Origin: Streptomyces dioscori
GTDB taxonomy: Bacteria; Actinomycetota; Actinomycetes; Streptomycetales; Streptomycetaceae
Assembly: GCF_003024195.1 (NCBI RefSeq)
Contig: NZ_KZ679038.1
Coordinates: forward strand, 124,001-188,000
Direction: 5' to 3'
Length of the DNA stretch: 64,000 nucleotides
Part shown: positions 15,163 through 25,445 of the stretch, piece by piece
How the letters are laid out: each line of letters opens with the position of its first letter
How positions within the stretch are numbered: position 1 is the first letter of the stretch
Position numbers and translations under genes: made by a program
Notes under the pieces: generated by a model
Database searches by the model: none
What the model was told of the DNA's origin: nothing
What the model saw: only the letters and a program-made list of their open reading frames with translations

Positions 15163-16550
15163 TTGGAAGCACCGCCCTTCAGCGCGGCGAGGGGTTCGCC
15201 CTCGCAGGACAGCGCGGTGGTACGCATCGCACGGATCCTGGAGAGCTGTTCGTCGTGTGGCAGCGCCTTGAGTTCCTTCCACACCGGGCGGGCCGCGGCG
15301 GTCTGCTCAGCCGCGGAGAACCCGTTGCCCGCAAGGGGTTCGAGATCGCCGGTGACCCAGGCGACCGCGACGCTCTGCGCGGCGGGGTCAGCCGCCGTGC
15401 CGCTCCAGCCGACGGGGACGCACAGCGGCACCATGGCCTGCGCGATCAGGGCGCGGGTCAGCTCCTCACCCTTCAAGCCGGTGATCAGGTCGTCGTCGAA
15501 GTCGAACAGCACGCTCTCGCGGGACCACCGTGGCGTGGAGCCCTGCGGCGGTACGGCAGCGTTCTCCCGGACCGAGACCGGCGCCTGACCGCCCAGGGCG
15601 GTGTGCAGCAGGCGCAACGCCTTCCTGCCGGGGCCCGCGACGTCGTCGAGCCGTGCCCGTTGTGTCGTCGTCACGCACACCGGGCCGTCGCAGACCGGTT
15701 CCGCGGCCGCCTTGTCGACGACGTACATCCGGCCCGGGTCGGAGGGCAGCACCAGCAGAGCGGCCACCGCGCCCGCCGTGAGGGGTGCCAGGGCGGTCAG
15801 CCGGGCTCGCGGGGTCGCGGCGATCAGCAGGGCGAAGCCGGTCGCGGCCATGCCGAGCAGCCAGACCGTCTGCCCCAGGTGCACGGACGGGGAGAGCGTG
15901 ACGAGTACGTCGCGCACCTCCTCCACCGTCGGTGACAGCAGTGAGATCCGGTTCGGCTCCGTGCCGGGGAGCCCGCCCTCCATGACCGTCTCCGTCCGGC
16001 CCAGGGACGCGTGCATCAGGACCGTGAACACAAAGGCGGTCATGGCCAGCGCGGGCGGGGTGAGTGCGGACGGCAGGGCTCGCCCGGCCCCCATGCCCAG
16101 CACGGATCCCGCGACGAGGAAGAGCGCTCCCACCAGGGAGATCGGCAGCCAACCTGCGTGCGTGTAACCGGTGTTGCCCCACACCTGGACCCCGCCGACC
16201 AGGACCAGGAGGGCGAAGGCCACGACCAGCGTGAGTGCCGTCGTGCCCGCCAGGGCGCCGGCGCGGTGCCGGGCGGGGCGCGGCGTGCTGGTCAGCAGCT
16301 CGTACATCGTCGAGCGCTGGTCGCGCAGCCCCTGCAGCGCACCGAGTCCCACGGCCAGCGGCCACAGGTAGAACAGCAGGGAGCGGGTCCACATGGCCAT
16401 GGATGTCCACTGGGCCGTCCATGCCGTGGTGCCCCGCCACCATGCGGCGTCCACCAGGTACAGGAACGCCAGCGCCGGAACCAGGACCACCGCGCCGGCC
16501 CACGGGGCGACAGATCGTCGCAACTCGGTGCGCAGGACTCGGGTGTTCAC
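15159..16550 (-). CDS. ABC transporter membrane protein with extracytoplasmic domain
   Basis: 463-aa protein. The GTG at 16550 overlaps the stop of the ATPase gene (GTGA). Residues 15-280 contain about six membrane segments. The region after about 290 is soluble, with a CDGPVCVTTTQ segment and two further cysteines near the end, consistent with an extracytoplasmic domain. It is the probable permease partner of the ATPase encoded immediately upstream. The family is not one with a well-described substrate. Confidence 0.75.
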   Translation of the reverse strand: MNTRVLRTELRRSVAPWAGAVVLVPALAFLYLVDAAWWRGTTAWTAQWTSMAMWTRSLLFYLWPLAVGLGALQGLRDQRSTMYELLTSTPRPARHRAGALAGTTALTLVVAFALLVLVGGVQVWGNTGYTHAGWLPISLVGALFLVAGSVLGMGAGRALPSALTPPALAMTAFVFTVLMHASLGRTETVMEGGLPGTEPNRISLLSPTVEEVRDVLVTLSPSVHLGQTVWLLGMAATGFALLIAATPRARLTALAPLTAGAVAALLVLPSDPGRMYVVDKAAAEPVCDGPVCVTTTQRARLDDVAGPGRKALRLLHTALGGQAPVSVRENAAVPPQGSTPRWSRESVLFDFDDDLITGLKGEELTRALIAQAMVPLCVPVGWSGTAADPAAQSVAVAWVTGDLEPLAGNGFSAAEQTAAARPVWKELKALPHDEQLSRIRAMRTTALSCEGEPLAALKGGASK

Positions 16551-17356
16551 CAACTGCCCCTCTCCTGGCCGGGGTTCTGAAGCAGCGCCGAGTAGCCGCG
16601 CTCCAGCGGGCTGTCGCCCACGTGCTCGGGGCCGCCCGCCGCGGCCAGTTCGTCCGGGGCGCCCTGGAAGACCAGCCGGCCCTCGGCGAAGAGCACCACG
16701 TCGGTGCAGGCGGCGGCGACGTCCTCCACCAGGTGGGTCGAGACGAGCACACAGGTGTCGGTGCCCAGTTCCTGCAGCAGTTCGCGAAACCGCAGCCGCT
16801 GTGCCGGGTCGAGGCCGACCGTCGGCTCGTCGAGGAGCAGGACCGCCGGGTCGTTGACGATGGCCTGGGCGATGCCGACGCGCCGCACCATGCCGCCGGA
16901 CAGGGCCTTCATCCTGTCGTCGGCGCGGTCCGCCAGGCCCACCCGCTCCACGGCGCGCTGCACCGCGGCGGGGATGTCCGTCTTCGGCACCTCCTTCAAC
17001 CACGCCATGTACTCGACGAACTCACGCACCGTGAAACGCTTGTAGTAGCCGAACTCCTGGGGCAGGTAGCCGATCCGGCGGCGCAGCGCACGGTGCTCGC
17101 CCCGGCCGCCCACGGACTCGCCGAACATCTCAAGGGTGCCCTCGGTGGGGCGCAGCACGGTGGCCAGCGTCCGGATGAGGGTGGTCTTGCCTGCCCCGTT
17201 GGGGCCGAGCAGGCCGTGCACGCCGGTGCCGAGCCGCAGGTCGAGGCCGTCGACGGCCATCCTTTTCCTGCCGACCCTGACCTTCAGTCCGACGGCCTGG
17301 ATCTCCCAGGCGTAGGCCGTCGGCGCGAGGTCGGCCGCGTTGACCGCGGACGTCAT
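16547..17356 (-). CDS. ABC transporter ATP-binding protein
   Basis: 269-aa ATPase of the exporter (DrrA/CcmA-like) type. Walker A is LLGPNGAGKTTLIRT, the signature is ALSGGMVRRVGIAQA, and Walker B is VLLLDEPTVGLD, followed by an H-loop (VLVSTHLVEDV). All catalytic motifs are intact. Its ATG overlaps the TGA of the upstream repeat ORF, and its TGA overlaps the GTG of the membrane protein gene, so translation is coupled at both ends. The transported substrate is unknown. Confidence 0.93.
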   Translation of the reverse strand: MTSAVNAADLAPTAYAWEIQAVGLKVRVGRKRMAVDGLDLRLGTGVHGLLGPNGAGKTTLIRTLATVLRPTEGTLEMFGESVGGRGEHRALRRRIGYLPQEFGYYKRFTVREFVEYMAWLKEVPKTDIPAAVQRAVERVGLADRADDRMKALSGGMVRRVGIAQAIVNDPAVLLLDEPTVGLDPAQRLRFRELLQELGTDTCVLVSTHLVEDVAAACTDVVLFAEGRLVFQGAPDELAAAGGPEHVGDSPLERGYSALLQNPGQERGSW

Positions 17357-17490
17357 GTGGTGTTCCTTTCGGTTGATGCCTGTCGGTTGGTACTAGCCGC
17401 TTGGTGCTTACCGCTTGGTGCTTGCCGTTTGATGCTTGGTGCTTGGTGCTTGCCGGTCGGTGCTTGCCGCCTGGTTGTTGCGTTGCTCAT
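17353..17490 (-). CDS. 45-codon repeat ORF coupling the anti-sigma and ABC genes
   Basis: A 45-aa open frame that starts on an ATGA overlap with the anti-sigma gene and stops on an ATGA overlap with the ABC ATPase gene, so it exactly fills the gap. After a 7-residue head it consists of five 7-residue units, for example RQAPTGK, HQAPSIK and RQAPSGK, encoded by 21-bp DNA repeats, and ends NTT. The product would be basic, Gln/Ala/Ser-rich and disordered. It may be a genuine small protein, or a minisatellite kept in frame because it carries ribosomes to the ABC genes. It is not a recognised family. Confidence 0.6.
   Translation of the reverse strand: MSNATTRRQAPTGKHQAPSIKRQAPSGKHQAASTNRQASTERNTT
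17375..17469. repeat. 21-bp minisatellite, about five units
   Basis: On the plus strand variants of GCTTGGTGCTTGCCG repeat across this stretch. Read on the minus strand they encode the 7-residue units of the coupling ORF. Unit length is a multiple of three, so gain or loss of copies keeps the frame. Confidence 0.75.
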
Positions 17491-18314
17491 CGATGGGTGT
17501 CCAGCACGGAGTACGCGCTTCTGCGGGCGATCACGACTGCGGTGCCCAGTGCCGCGAGCAGCGCCCACACGGGCAGGCCGTCCGGCCGCAGGACGACGGC
17601 CGTCCGGCTGGTGGCCACGGTCGGCGCCATGACCAGGGCGGCCCACACGGCGGCCAGCACGACGGCGGCGCGGGTCACCCCGACGGCACCGCCGAGCGCC
17701 AGCGTCGCCGCGGTGAAGGCCAGGCAGGGCAGCAGCCACTGGGCCACCATCACCCCGGTCGCCCACCCGCACACCAGCAGCACCGGGACGACCACGCCGA
17801 GCACGGACGCGGTGCGCCGCAGGACCAGTTGGAGCCCCGCCCTGGGCGCCGACGCGGTCAGCTCGTACGCCGGGTCGAGGCCGCGGGCCCAGGACGCCGC
17901 GACCCCGAGTACGGGCAGGACCGGCGCGAACAGCAGCACCATCGACACCTCGCCCGTGCCCGTGCCGAGCACGTCGAGCAGCAGGGCCAGCAGCGTCACG
18001 CCCACGACCATGGCCAGCCACGGCACCATCGCGGGGGTCATCCAGCGCGAGAGCCGCGACAGCCACGCCTGCCGGAACCGTCCGCGCCGCATGGTGGCGG
18101 TGACCGCCAGCCGGGGCTCCAGGCCGGACCACACGGTGCCGACCAGTGACACCACCGCCGGCACCTCAGCCGTGACCACGGCGGACAGCTGGTCACGGCA
18201 CACCCGGCACGCCTCCAGGTGGGCCTCCACGGCCCACACCTCGTCGGCGGCGAGGTCCGCGCCGCCACGCGCGTACCCCTCGATGATCCGCCCCGACGCG
18301 TGTTCCCCACTCAT
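17487..18314 (-). CDS. Anti-sigma factor, zinc-finger (zf-HC2) membrane protein
   Basis: 275-aa protein. Residues 28-42 hold the anti-sigma zinc motif HxxxCxxC (AHLEACRVCRDQL). This is followed by about six hydrophobic segments starting near residue 90. The build is an N-terminal cytoplasmic ZAS domain fused to a polytopic membrane part, different from classic single-pass RsrA/RskA proteins. Its start overlaps the stop of the ECF sigma gene (ATGA), the standard arrangement for cognate pairs. It probably holds the sigma factor at the membrane until a signal, perhaps sensed by the membrane region or the ABC partner, releases it. Confidence 0.85.
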   Translation of the reverse strand: MSGEHASGRIIEGYARGGADLAADEVWAVEAHLEACRVCRDQLSAVVTAEVPAVVSLVGTVWSGLEPRLAVTATMRRGRFRQAWLSRLSRWMTPAMVPWLAMVVGVTLLALLLDVLGTGTGEVSMVLLFAPVLPVLGVAASWARGLDPAYELTASAPRAGLQLVLRRTASVLGVVVPVLLVCGWATGVMVAQWLLPCLAFTAATLALGGAVGVTRAAVVLAAVWAALVMAPTVATSRTAVVLRPDGLPVWALLAALGTAVVIARRSAYSVLDTHR

Positions 18315-18871
18315 ACCAGTGCCCTCCGCATCGCGGTCCGGGCCCGGCGGGCACGGGTCTTGACCGTGCCCTCGGGCAGCCCCAGCAGGACCGCGGTCTC
18401 CCGGACGGACAGCCCGTCGAGCACCATGGCCTGCAGTACCTGTCTCAACTCCGGTGCGAGGCGGCGCAGCGCGTCGCCGACCTCACCGCCGACGGTCTCC
18501 GCGAGTGCCTCCTCCTCGGCGGCGGGCACCGCGTCCGGCACGGCGGCGGCCGGCGGCGGCTCCGCGTGGTGGGCCCTGCGGCGGAAGGCGTCGACCAGGC
18601 GGCGTGCCGCGATCGTCCACAGCCAGCCGGTGGCGGTCCCGCCGACCGCGGCCCCGGCGAACGCGCCCGCCGCGCGCCACACCGCCAGGTACGTCTCCTG
18701 CATGACCTCCGCGACGATCTGCTCGTCCACGCAGCGGCGGCGCAGGCGCACCGCCAGCCATGGCGACGTACGCCGGTACAGCTCCTCGAATGCGGCACGG
18801 TCGCCCTTCGCCACCAGCCGGACGAGACGTTCCTCGTCCACCTCGTGCAGCGGTGCCCTTGCTGATCTCAC
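18311..18871 (-). CDS. ECF-type RNA polymerase sigma factor
   Basis: 186-aa sigma factor with region 2 at residues 15-85 (FEELYRRTSPWLAVRLRRRC, then the VMQETYLAVWRAA helix and GWLWTIAARRLVDAFRR) and region 4 at 125-185 (ETAVLLGLPEGTVKTRARRARTAMR, a clear HTH). Region 3 is missing, as in all ECF sigmas. It is the first gene of a six-gene run in which every junction overlaps by 4 nt. It likely activates its own operon, including the ABC exporter, once freed from the adjacent zinc-finger anti-sigma. Confidence 0.93.
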   Translation of the reverse strand: MRSARAPLHEVDEERLVRLVAKGDRAAFEELYRRTSPWLAVRLRRRCVDEQIVAEVMQETYLAVWRAAGAFAGAAVGGTATGWLWTIAARRLVDAFRRRAHHAEPPPAAAVPDAVPAAEEEALAETVGGEVGDALRRLAPELRQVLQAMVLDGLSVRETAVLLGLPEGTVKTRARRARTAMRRALV

Positions 18872-18938
18872 ACCTGCTAGACGCCGGGCCCTCGCGTCAG
18901 GTTTTCCCTACGCCGTGATCCGCGTCACACAAGTGGGT

Positions 18939-21306
<2,368 letters not shown>

Positions 21307-21445
21307 GCCGCCGCGCCGCCGCACCTGCTCCCGTGGCCGATCAGGTCCTGTCGCGGCTCCCGTGGCCGATATGGGTCCCGGCGGGCGAGCACCACCGAGT
21401 CCCGGCAACGACTCCGCGACGGGATCAGGGTCGTACGGAGCGGTG

Positions 21446-22471
21446 TCAGGGGGTGAGGATCGCCCGGCCCCGGATCCGGCCGCTTCCGAGATCGTCCAGG
21501 GCGTCCTGGAAGCGGTCGAGAGGGTACTTGACGGTGTGCAGCCGCACCCGGCCCTGCGCGGCGAGGACCATCAGTTCACACAGGTCGTTGTACGAACCGA
21601 CCAGGTTGCCGATGAAGTTGATCTCGGCAGAGATGATGTCGATGGTCGGGACGTCGATGTTCTCGCCGTAGCCGACCACATGGTAGTCACCGGCCTGGCG
21701 CAGCATTCCGACGCCGTCCTTGGTGGAACCGCCCTCACCGACGAAGTCGATGACCGCCTCCGCCCCACGCCCGCCGGACAGTTCGCGGACCCGTTCCACC
21801 TGGCTGCCGTCGGCGACGACGCCGTGGTCTGCGCCGATGGAAACGGCCAGGGCCACGGCGTCGGGATTGCGGTCGACGACGACGATCTCCGCGGCGGTGA
21901 GGGCCTTGAGGACTTGAACGCCGATGTGCCCGAGGCCGCCCGCGCCGATCACGACGCAGCGGTCGCCCGGCCGCAGCTTCCGGGCTGCCTTGGCCGCCGC
22001 ATGGTACGCCGTCAGCCCCGCGTCGGCCAGAGCCGCGACATCGGCCGGTTCGAGGGAGTCGTCGATGCGTACGACACTGCGCGCGGAAGTCTTCAGGAAC
22101 TCGGCGTAACCGCCGGCCGTGTCGATTCCGGGGAAGAGGTTGTTCTCGCAGTGCACGTCGTCACCTGCCCGGCACGCCCGGCACAGTCCACAGGTGATCA
22201 GCGGGTGCACGATGACCTTGTCGCCCTCGGAGACATGGGTGACGGCGCTGCCGACAGCGTGGATCCAGCCGGCGTTCTCGTGTCCGATCGTGTAAGGCAG
22301 TGTCACCTCGGACTTCTGCGCCCACTGCCCTTCCAGGATGTGGATGTCGGTGCGGCACACACCGGCACCGCCGATCCTGACGATCACGTCGTACGGGCCG
22401 GTGACCTCGGGAGCCGGTACCTCGGCCATCTCAAGGTTCTTTCCGTAGCCCACGACCTGGACTGCTTTCAC
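21446..22471 (-). CDS. NAD-dependent zinc alcohol dehydrogenase of a propane-pathway-type cluster
   Basis: 341-aa MDR alcohol dehydrogenase. Catalytic-zinc motif: GVCRTDIHILEG and GHENAGWIHAVG. Structural-zinc cysteines: CGLCRACRAGDDVHC. Nucleotide fold: VVIGAGGLGHIGVQV with a downstream acidic residue (VVDRN) favouring NAD. It is the last gene of a four-gene minus-strand unit and starts on a GTGA overlap with the MIP18-like gene. In Rhodococcus and Mycobacterium propane-monooxygenase loci an alcohol dehydrogenase of this type, following amidohydrolase and MIP18-like genes, handles the alcohol product. No monooxygenase is encoded here, so the substrate is open. Confidence 0.9.
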   Translation of the reverse strand: MKAVQVVGYGKNLEMAEVPAPEVTGPYDVIVRIGGAGVCRTDIHILEGQWAQKSEVTLPYTIGHENAGWIHAVGSAVTHVSEGDKVIVHPLITCGLCRACRAGDDVHCENNLFPGIDTAGGYAEFLKTSARSVVRIDDSLEPADVAALADAGLTAYHAAAKAARKLRPGDRCVVIGAGGLGHIGVQVLKALTAAEIVVVDRNPDAVALAVSIGADHGVVADGSQVERVRELSGGRGAEAVIDFVGEGGSTKDGVGMLRQAGDYHVVGYGENIDVPTIDIISAEINFIGNLVGSYNDLCELMVLAAQGRVRLHTVKYPLDRFQDALDDLGSGRIRGRAILTP

Positions 22472-23277
22472 GAGACGCTCTCCTTCTGTGGAACGGTGAG
22501 GTGGAGGAGTTCCCCCGCGTCCACGGGTCCTCCGGTTTCCGTGGAGTCCCCCGCGCGAGGGGACTGGTCGGCCCCGGACCGCGGATAGCGGGTACGGAGC
22601 AGGCCCCGGCAGAAATGCGCGTTGCCGTCGATCGACACCCGGACCGCGCGGGCGAAGCGCAGCCGGAGCGGAATCTCCCCCGGCTCGTAGCGCCGACCCT
22701 GCTCGTCCACCAGGACCGGGTCCGAGGGCGCCACCCCGAGCCCCAGCGCGGCGCGCCGCCGTATCAGCGCGGCGGAGGCCGGCGCGTGGGGCAGGTCTTC
22801 GAGCACCACGTCGTGGAGGGCCTCCTCGGTGAGGTCCGGGTCCGCGCGCAGCAGGAGAGTCAGTGCACGCTCCATCGCCGCGGTATGGGCCTTGCGGCGG
22901 AAGGTCGACCGCAGTTCTTCGAGGTCCTTCTCCGCCTCGGGGCCGAACGTTCCCCGGTATCCCGCGTCCGCGGCCAGGCCACGGTTGATCAGGTCCGAGT
23001 CGTGGTGGTCGTCGAGCGCCACCACGACCTGCCGTGCCCAGGGCAGTGCCGTGAGGGCGTCCTTGGCGTCGGAGGCCATCAGATACGCGAAGTTCGGCGA
23101 ACAGAACGAGGTGGGAAGCCGGAGGTGCACGGTGAGCGCTCCGTCGGCGGCCACCGTCACGGAGCGTACGAAGCCGAGGTCGGTGATCGGTTCGTCCAGC
23201 TCCGGATCGAAGACCGCGTCCAGCGCCGTACGGGCGGCGTGTTCGCGGGCGGTCCTTTCCCTTGCGGCGGCAGGCAT
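22468..23277 (-). CDS. MIP18/DUF59-type iron-sulfur assembly protein of a monooxygenase-type cluster
   Basis: 269-aa protein. The ATG at 23277 lies one base after the stop of the amidohydrolase; a GTG at 23304 is a possible earlier start. Residues 15-85 are a DUF59/MIP18 domain (FDPELDEPITDLGFVRSV then LPTSFCSPNFAYLMASDA), including the conserved cysteine. The rest is a helical extension (EEALHDVVLEDLP) and a short C-terminal domain, the layout seen in proteins encoded within actinobacterial propane/phenol diiron monooxygenase operons. It is thought to assist metal-centre assembly. Here it is translationally packed between the amidohydrolase and the alcohol dehydrogenase. Confidence 0.82.
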   Translation of the reverse strand: MPAAARERTAREHAARTALDAVFDPELDEPITDLGFVRSVTVAADGALTVHLRLPTSFCSPNFAYLMASDAKDALTALPWARQVVVALDDHHDSDLINRGLAADAGYRGTFGPEAEKDLEELRSTFRRKAHTAAMERALTLLLRADPDLTEEALHDVVLEDLPHAPASAALIRRRAALGLGVAPSDPVLVDEQGRRYEPGEIPLRLRFARAVRVSIDGNAHFCRGLLRTRYPRSGADQSPRAGDSTETGGPVDAGELLHLTVPQKESVS

Positions 23278-23278
23278 C

Positions 23279-24277
23279 TCAGGCCACCGCCGGTTCGGTG
23301 ACACCCAGCCCGGCCGGGACCTCGATGTCGTACATGGCGGCCGCGTTCAGCCCGAGGATCTTCTTCTTCTGCGCCAGGGTGATCGGCGCGTACTCGGTCA
23401 TGTCCGCGGGGATCTGGAAGTCCACGAACCGCTCGATCAGCCACCGGGGCGTCCACAGCGCGTAGTCGCTGGAGAACTGGATGCGGTCCTCGTCCAGCCA
23501 GTACAGCAGCTCACCGATGATCTGCGCGAAATAGCGCGGCCGGCTGTGGATGAAGGGCATGGCGACGGCGAGGCCCGCGTGCACGTTGGGCTCCTGCGTG
23601 GCGATCCAGCAGAAGTCCTCAAGGCGGGGCAGGCCGCAGTGCTCGACGACGAAGTTCATCTCGGGGAACTGCGTGGCCGCCCTGTCGACGTCCGCCACGT
23701 CGAACGCGTCGCGGTCGAGCGGCCGGATCGTCGGCCCCTTGTGGATGTGGATGTTGTTGATCCCGAGTTCCTGACACGCTTCGAGATAGCGGTACGACCA
23801 CGGGTCGTCGAGCTTGTAGCCGCGGCTGTCGCCCTTCCACTCGGCGGTGTACAGCTTCACGCCCTTGAGCTGGAACCGCTCGGCGTCCCGCCGCAGTTGC
23901 TCCAGTCCCTTCTGCTCGTAGCGCGGGTCCCAGGAGTGGTTGTACGTCAGCTTGTCCGGGTGCTGCCGGGTGAGCGCGAAGGACTCCTCGGTCTGCCCGA
24001 AGCCGTTGCGGTAGAACGCTCCCAGCCTGGCGGGCTGGAAGATGGCGTGGTCGACATGACCGTCGACGAAGAGGTCCTTCATCAGGCGCTCGCCGCCGTA
24101 GTAGAGGTACTCCTCATAAGGCCAGAGTTCCGATTCCGGGCTCAGGTTGCGGTGGTAATCGTAGAAGCAGTCGATGAACTGCTTGCCGTGGATGTTGAGT
24201 TGGTTCTCGGGGCGCGCGTCCCAGAGCGCGACGTGCGCGTCCACGATGAAGTAGTTCTCGCCGTCCTTGGAGTACAT
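23279..24277 (-). CDS. Amidohydrolase-family protein of propane-monooxygenase-type cluster
   Basis: 332-aa TIM-barrel metal-dependent hydrolase (Amidohydro_2). The N-terminus FIVDAHVALWDARPEN has the HxX position altered to a single His (DAHVALWD). Later metal and active-site residues are in NNIHIHKGPTIRPLDRD, FVVEHCGLPRLEDF and IQFSSDYALWTPRW. The sequence style (YYGGERLMKDLFVDGHVDHAIFQP) is that of the conserved amidohydrolase encoded directly after prmABCD/mimABCD genes. Its role there is unknown; it may be a folding or metallation helper rather than a hydrolase. It precedes the MIP18 gene with a 1-nt gap. Confidence 0.88.
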   Translation of the reverse strand: MYSKDGENYFIVDAHVALWDARPENQLNIHGKQFIDCFYDYHRNLSPESELWPYEEYLYYGGERLMKDLFVDGHVDHAIFQPARLGAFYRNGFGQTEESFALTRQHPDKLTYNHSWDPRYEQKGLEQLRRDAERFQLKGVKLYTAEWKGDSRGYKLDDPWSYRYLEACQELGINNIHIHKGPTIRPLDRDAFDVADVDRAATQFPEMNFVVEHCGLPRLEDFCWIATQEPNVHAGLAVAMPFIHSRPRYFAQIIGELLYWLDEDRIQFSSDYALWTPRWLIERFVDFQIPADMTEYAPITLAQKKKILGLNAAAMYDIEVPAGLGVTEPAVA

Positions 24278-24294
24278 CTCTCTCCTCAGTTCAC

Positions 24295-24365
24295 GGTGGG
24301 TGGCCGACCGGATCGGTACGCGAGGGTGGCCGGCCTGAATCGGTACGCGAGGGATGGCCGGCCCA
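24295..24365. repeat. Short direct repeat in the SDR-amidohydrolase gap
   Basis: ATCGGTACGCGAGGG followed by TGGCCGGCC occurs twice about 25 bp apart (near 24313 and 24338) in the 148-bp gap between the SDR and amidohydrolase genes. No terminator-like fold is obvious. Confidence 0.5.
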
Positions 24366-24425
24366 GGCGTCGCCCGACAGGCGGGCGGGTGACGACAGGG
24401 CCTGGTGGGCGTTCGACGCCCCGCG

Positions 24426-25220
24426 TCAGGAGAACTGGATGCCGCCGTCGATCATGACGGACTGGCCGGTCATGTAGTCCGAGTCCGGCGAGGCCAGATA
24501 GGAGACGAAGGAAGCGACATCCGCGGGCTCCTCGACCCTGCCGAGCGCGATCGCCTCCGCGTACTTCTTGATGGCCCGGCCCTTCTGCAGGCCCTCGGCC
24601 TCTGCCAGCCGCTCGTCGATCAGGTCCCACATGTCGGTGCCGACGATCCCCGGGCAGTACGCGTTGACGGTGATGCCGTGCCGCGCCCACTCCATGGCCG
24701 CGGCCTGGGTCAGGCCACGTACGCCCCACTTCGACGCGGAGTAGGCACCGAGCAGCGCGAAGGGGCGGTACGCGACGATCGAGGCAGCACCGATGATCTT
24801 CCCGCCGCCGCCCTGGGCGATCATCTGGCGTGCCGCGGCCTGGTAGGAGAGGAAGACGCCCCGCAGGTTCACGGCCATGACCTGCTCGAACTCGTCGAGG
24901 CCGGTCTCCAGCAGCGGAGTGACCCTGGCGATACCGGCGTTGGCCACGTAGACGTCGACCCTGCCGAAGCGGCCCGCCACCTCCTCGACGAGCTCGTCGG
25001 TCTGCTCCTTGCTGGTCACATCGGCATGGACGGCGAGGGCCCGGCGGCCCGTCTTCTCGATGCCGGCCGCCACCTCGCTCAGTTCCTCACCCATGCCGGG
25101 GAGGTCCGCGACGGCCACATCGAGGCCGTCCGCGGCCAGCCGCTCCGCGATGCCGCGGCCGATACCGCGCGCGGCCCCGGTCACGATCGCCGTGCGGGTC
25201 GCGCTGCTGGAGGAAGTCAT
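24426..25220 (-). CDS. Short-chain dehydrogenase, acetoin/butanediol dehydrogenase-like
   Basis: 264-aa classical SDR. The NAD(P) motif is VTGAARGIGRGIAERL (TGxxxGxG). The catalytic Ser is in KIIGAASIVAY, and the Tyr/Lys pair in GAYSASKWGVRG. The C-terminus SYLASPDSDYMTGQSVMIDG is very like acetoin reductases / 2,3-butanediol dehydrogenases. The ATG at 25220 was chosen; the frame extends upstream but without features. It is first in the minus-strand unit SDR, amidohydrolase, MIP18, ADH and lies divergent from the AcoR/MimR-like activator, so it is probably its target. Confidence 0.9.
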   Translation of the reverse strand: MTSSSSATRTAIVTGAARGIGRGIAERLAADGLDVAVADLPGMGEELSEVAAGIEKTGRRALAVHADVTSKEQTDELVEEVAGRFGRVDVYVANAGIARVTPLLETGLDEFEQVMAVNLRGVFLSYQAAARQMIAQGGGGKIIGAASIVAYRPFALLGAYSASKWGVRGLTQAAAMEWARHGITVNAYCPGIVGTDMWDLIDERLAEAEGLQKGRAIKKYAEAIALGRVEEPADVASFVSYLASPDSDYMTGQSVMIDGGIQFS

Positions 25221-25319
25221 GGATGCTCCTGTGCTCGACGTTGAGCGTCCGCACCCTTCGTGCGGTGCTGCGGTGCTGTCCATCAGCGTGGGGGCAGTGG
25301 GAGCCGTCGAGTTTTTCAA

Positions 25320-25330
25320 TGTGGAACACA
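25320..25330. promoter_or_regulatory. Candidate operator TGTG-GAA-CACA
   Basis: Perfect inverted repeat TGTG / CACA with a 3-nt spacer, located 100 nt upstream of the SDR start and 116 nt upstream of the divergent activator gene. This is a suitable position for an activator site serving the catabolic operon. Confidence 0.4.
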
Positions 25331-25390
25331 CCCGGCCCGCCTCCTGCCTCGGGAGCGGGAACGCCCGGAGAAGTCCTGGCGAACCAGCCA

Positions 25391-25418
25391 TTGACAGGTG
25401 CAAACACCTTCGTAATAT
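25391..25418 (+). promoter_or_regulatory. Strong sigma70-type promoter of the activator gene
   Basis: TTGACA at 25391-25396 and TAATAT at 25413-25418 are separated by 16 nt; this is the best consensus promoter noticed in the window. An inverted repeat AGGTG-CAAA-CACCT (25396-25409) lies within the spacer, which would allow autoregulation. The start codon is 27 nt further on. Confidence 0.7.
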
Positions 25419-25445
25419 GGCGGAAACACGCTCATCGGAGGCGCC

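Noticed and set aside
17375..17469. CRISPR-like interpretation of the 21-bp repeats
   Set aside because: Units are contiguous without spacers and code in frame for heptapeptides; they are a minisatellite.
25221..25445. Sigma54 (-24/-12) promoter near the AcoR-like activator
   Set aside because: No TGGCAC-N5-TTGC pattern was seen, streptomycetes lack sigma54, and the activator lacks GAFTGA.
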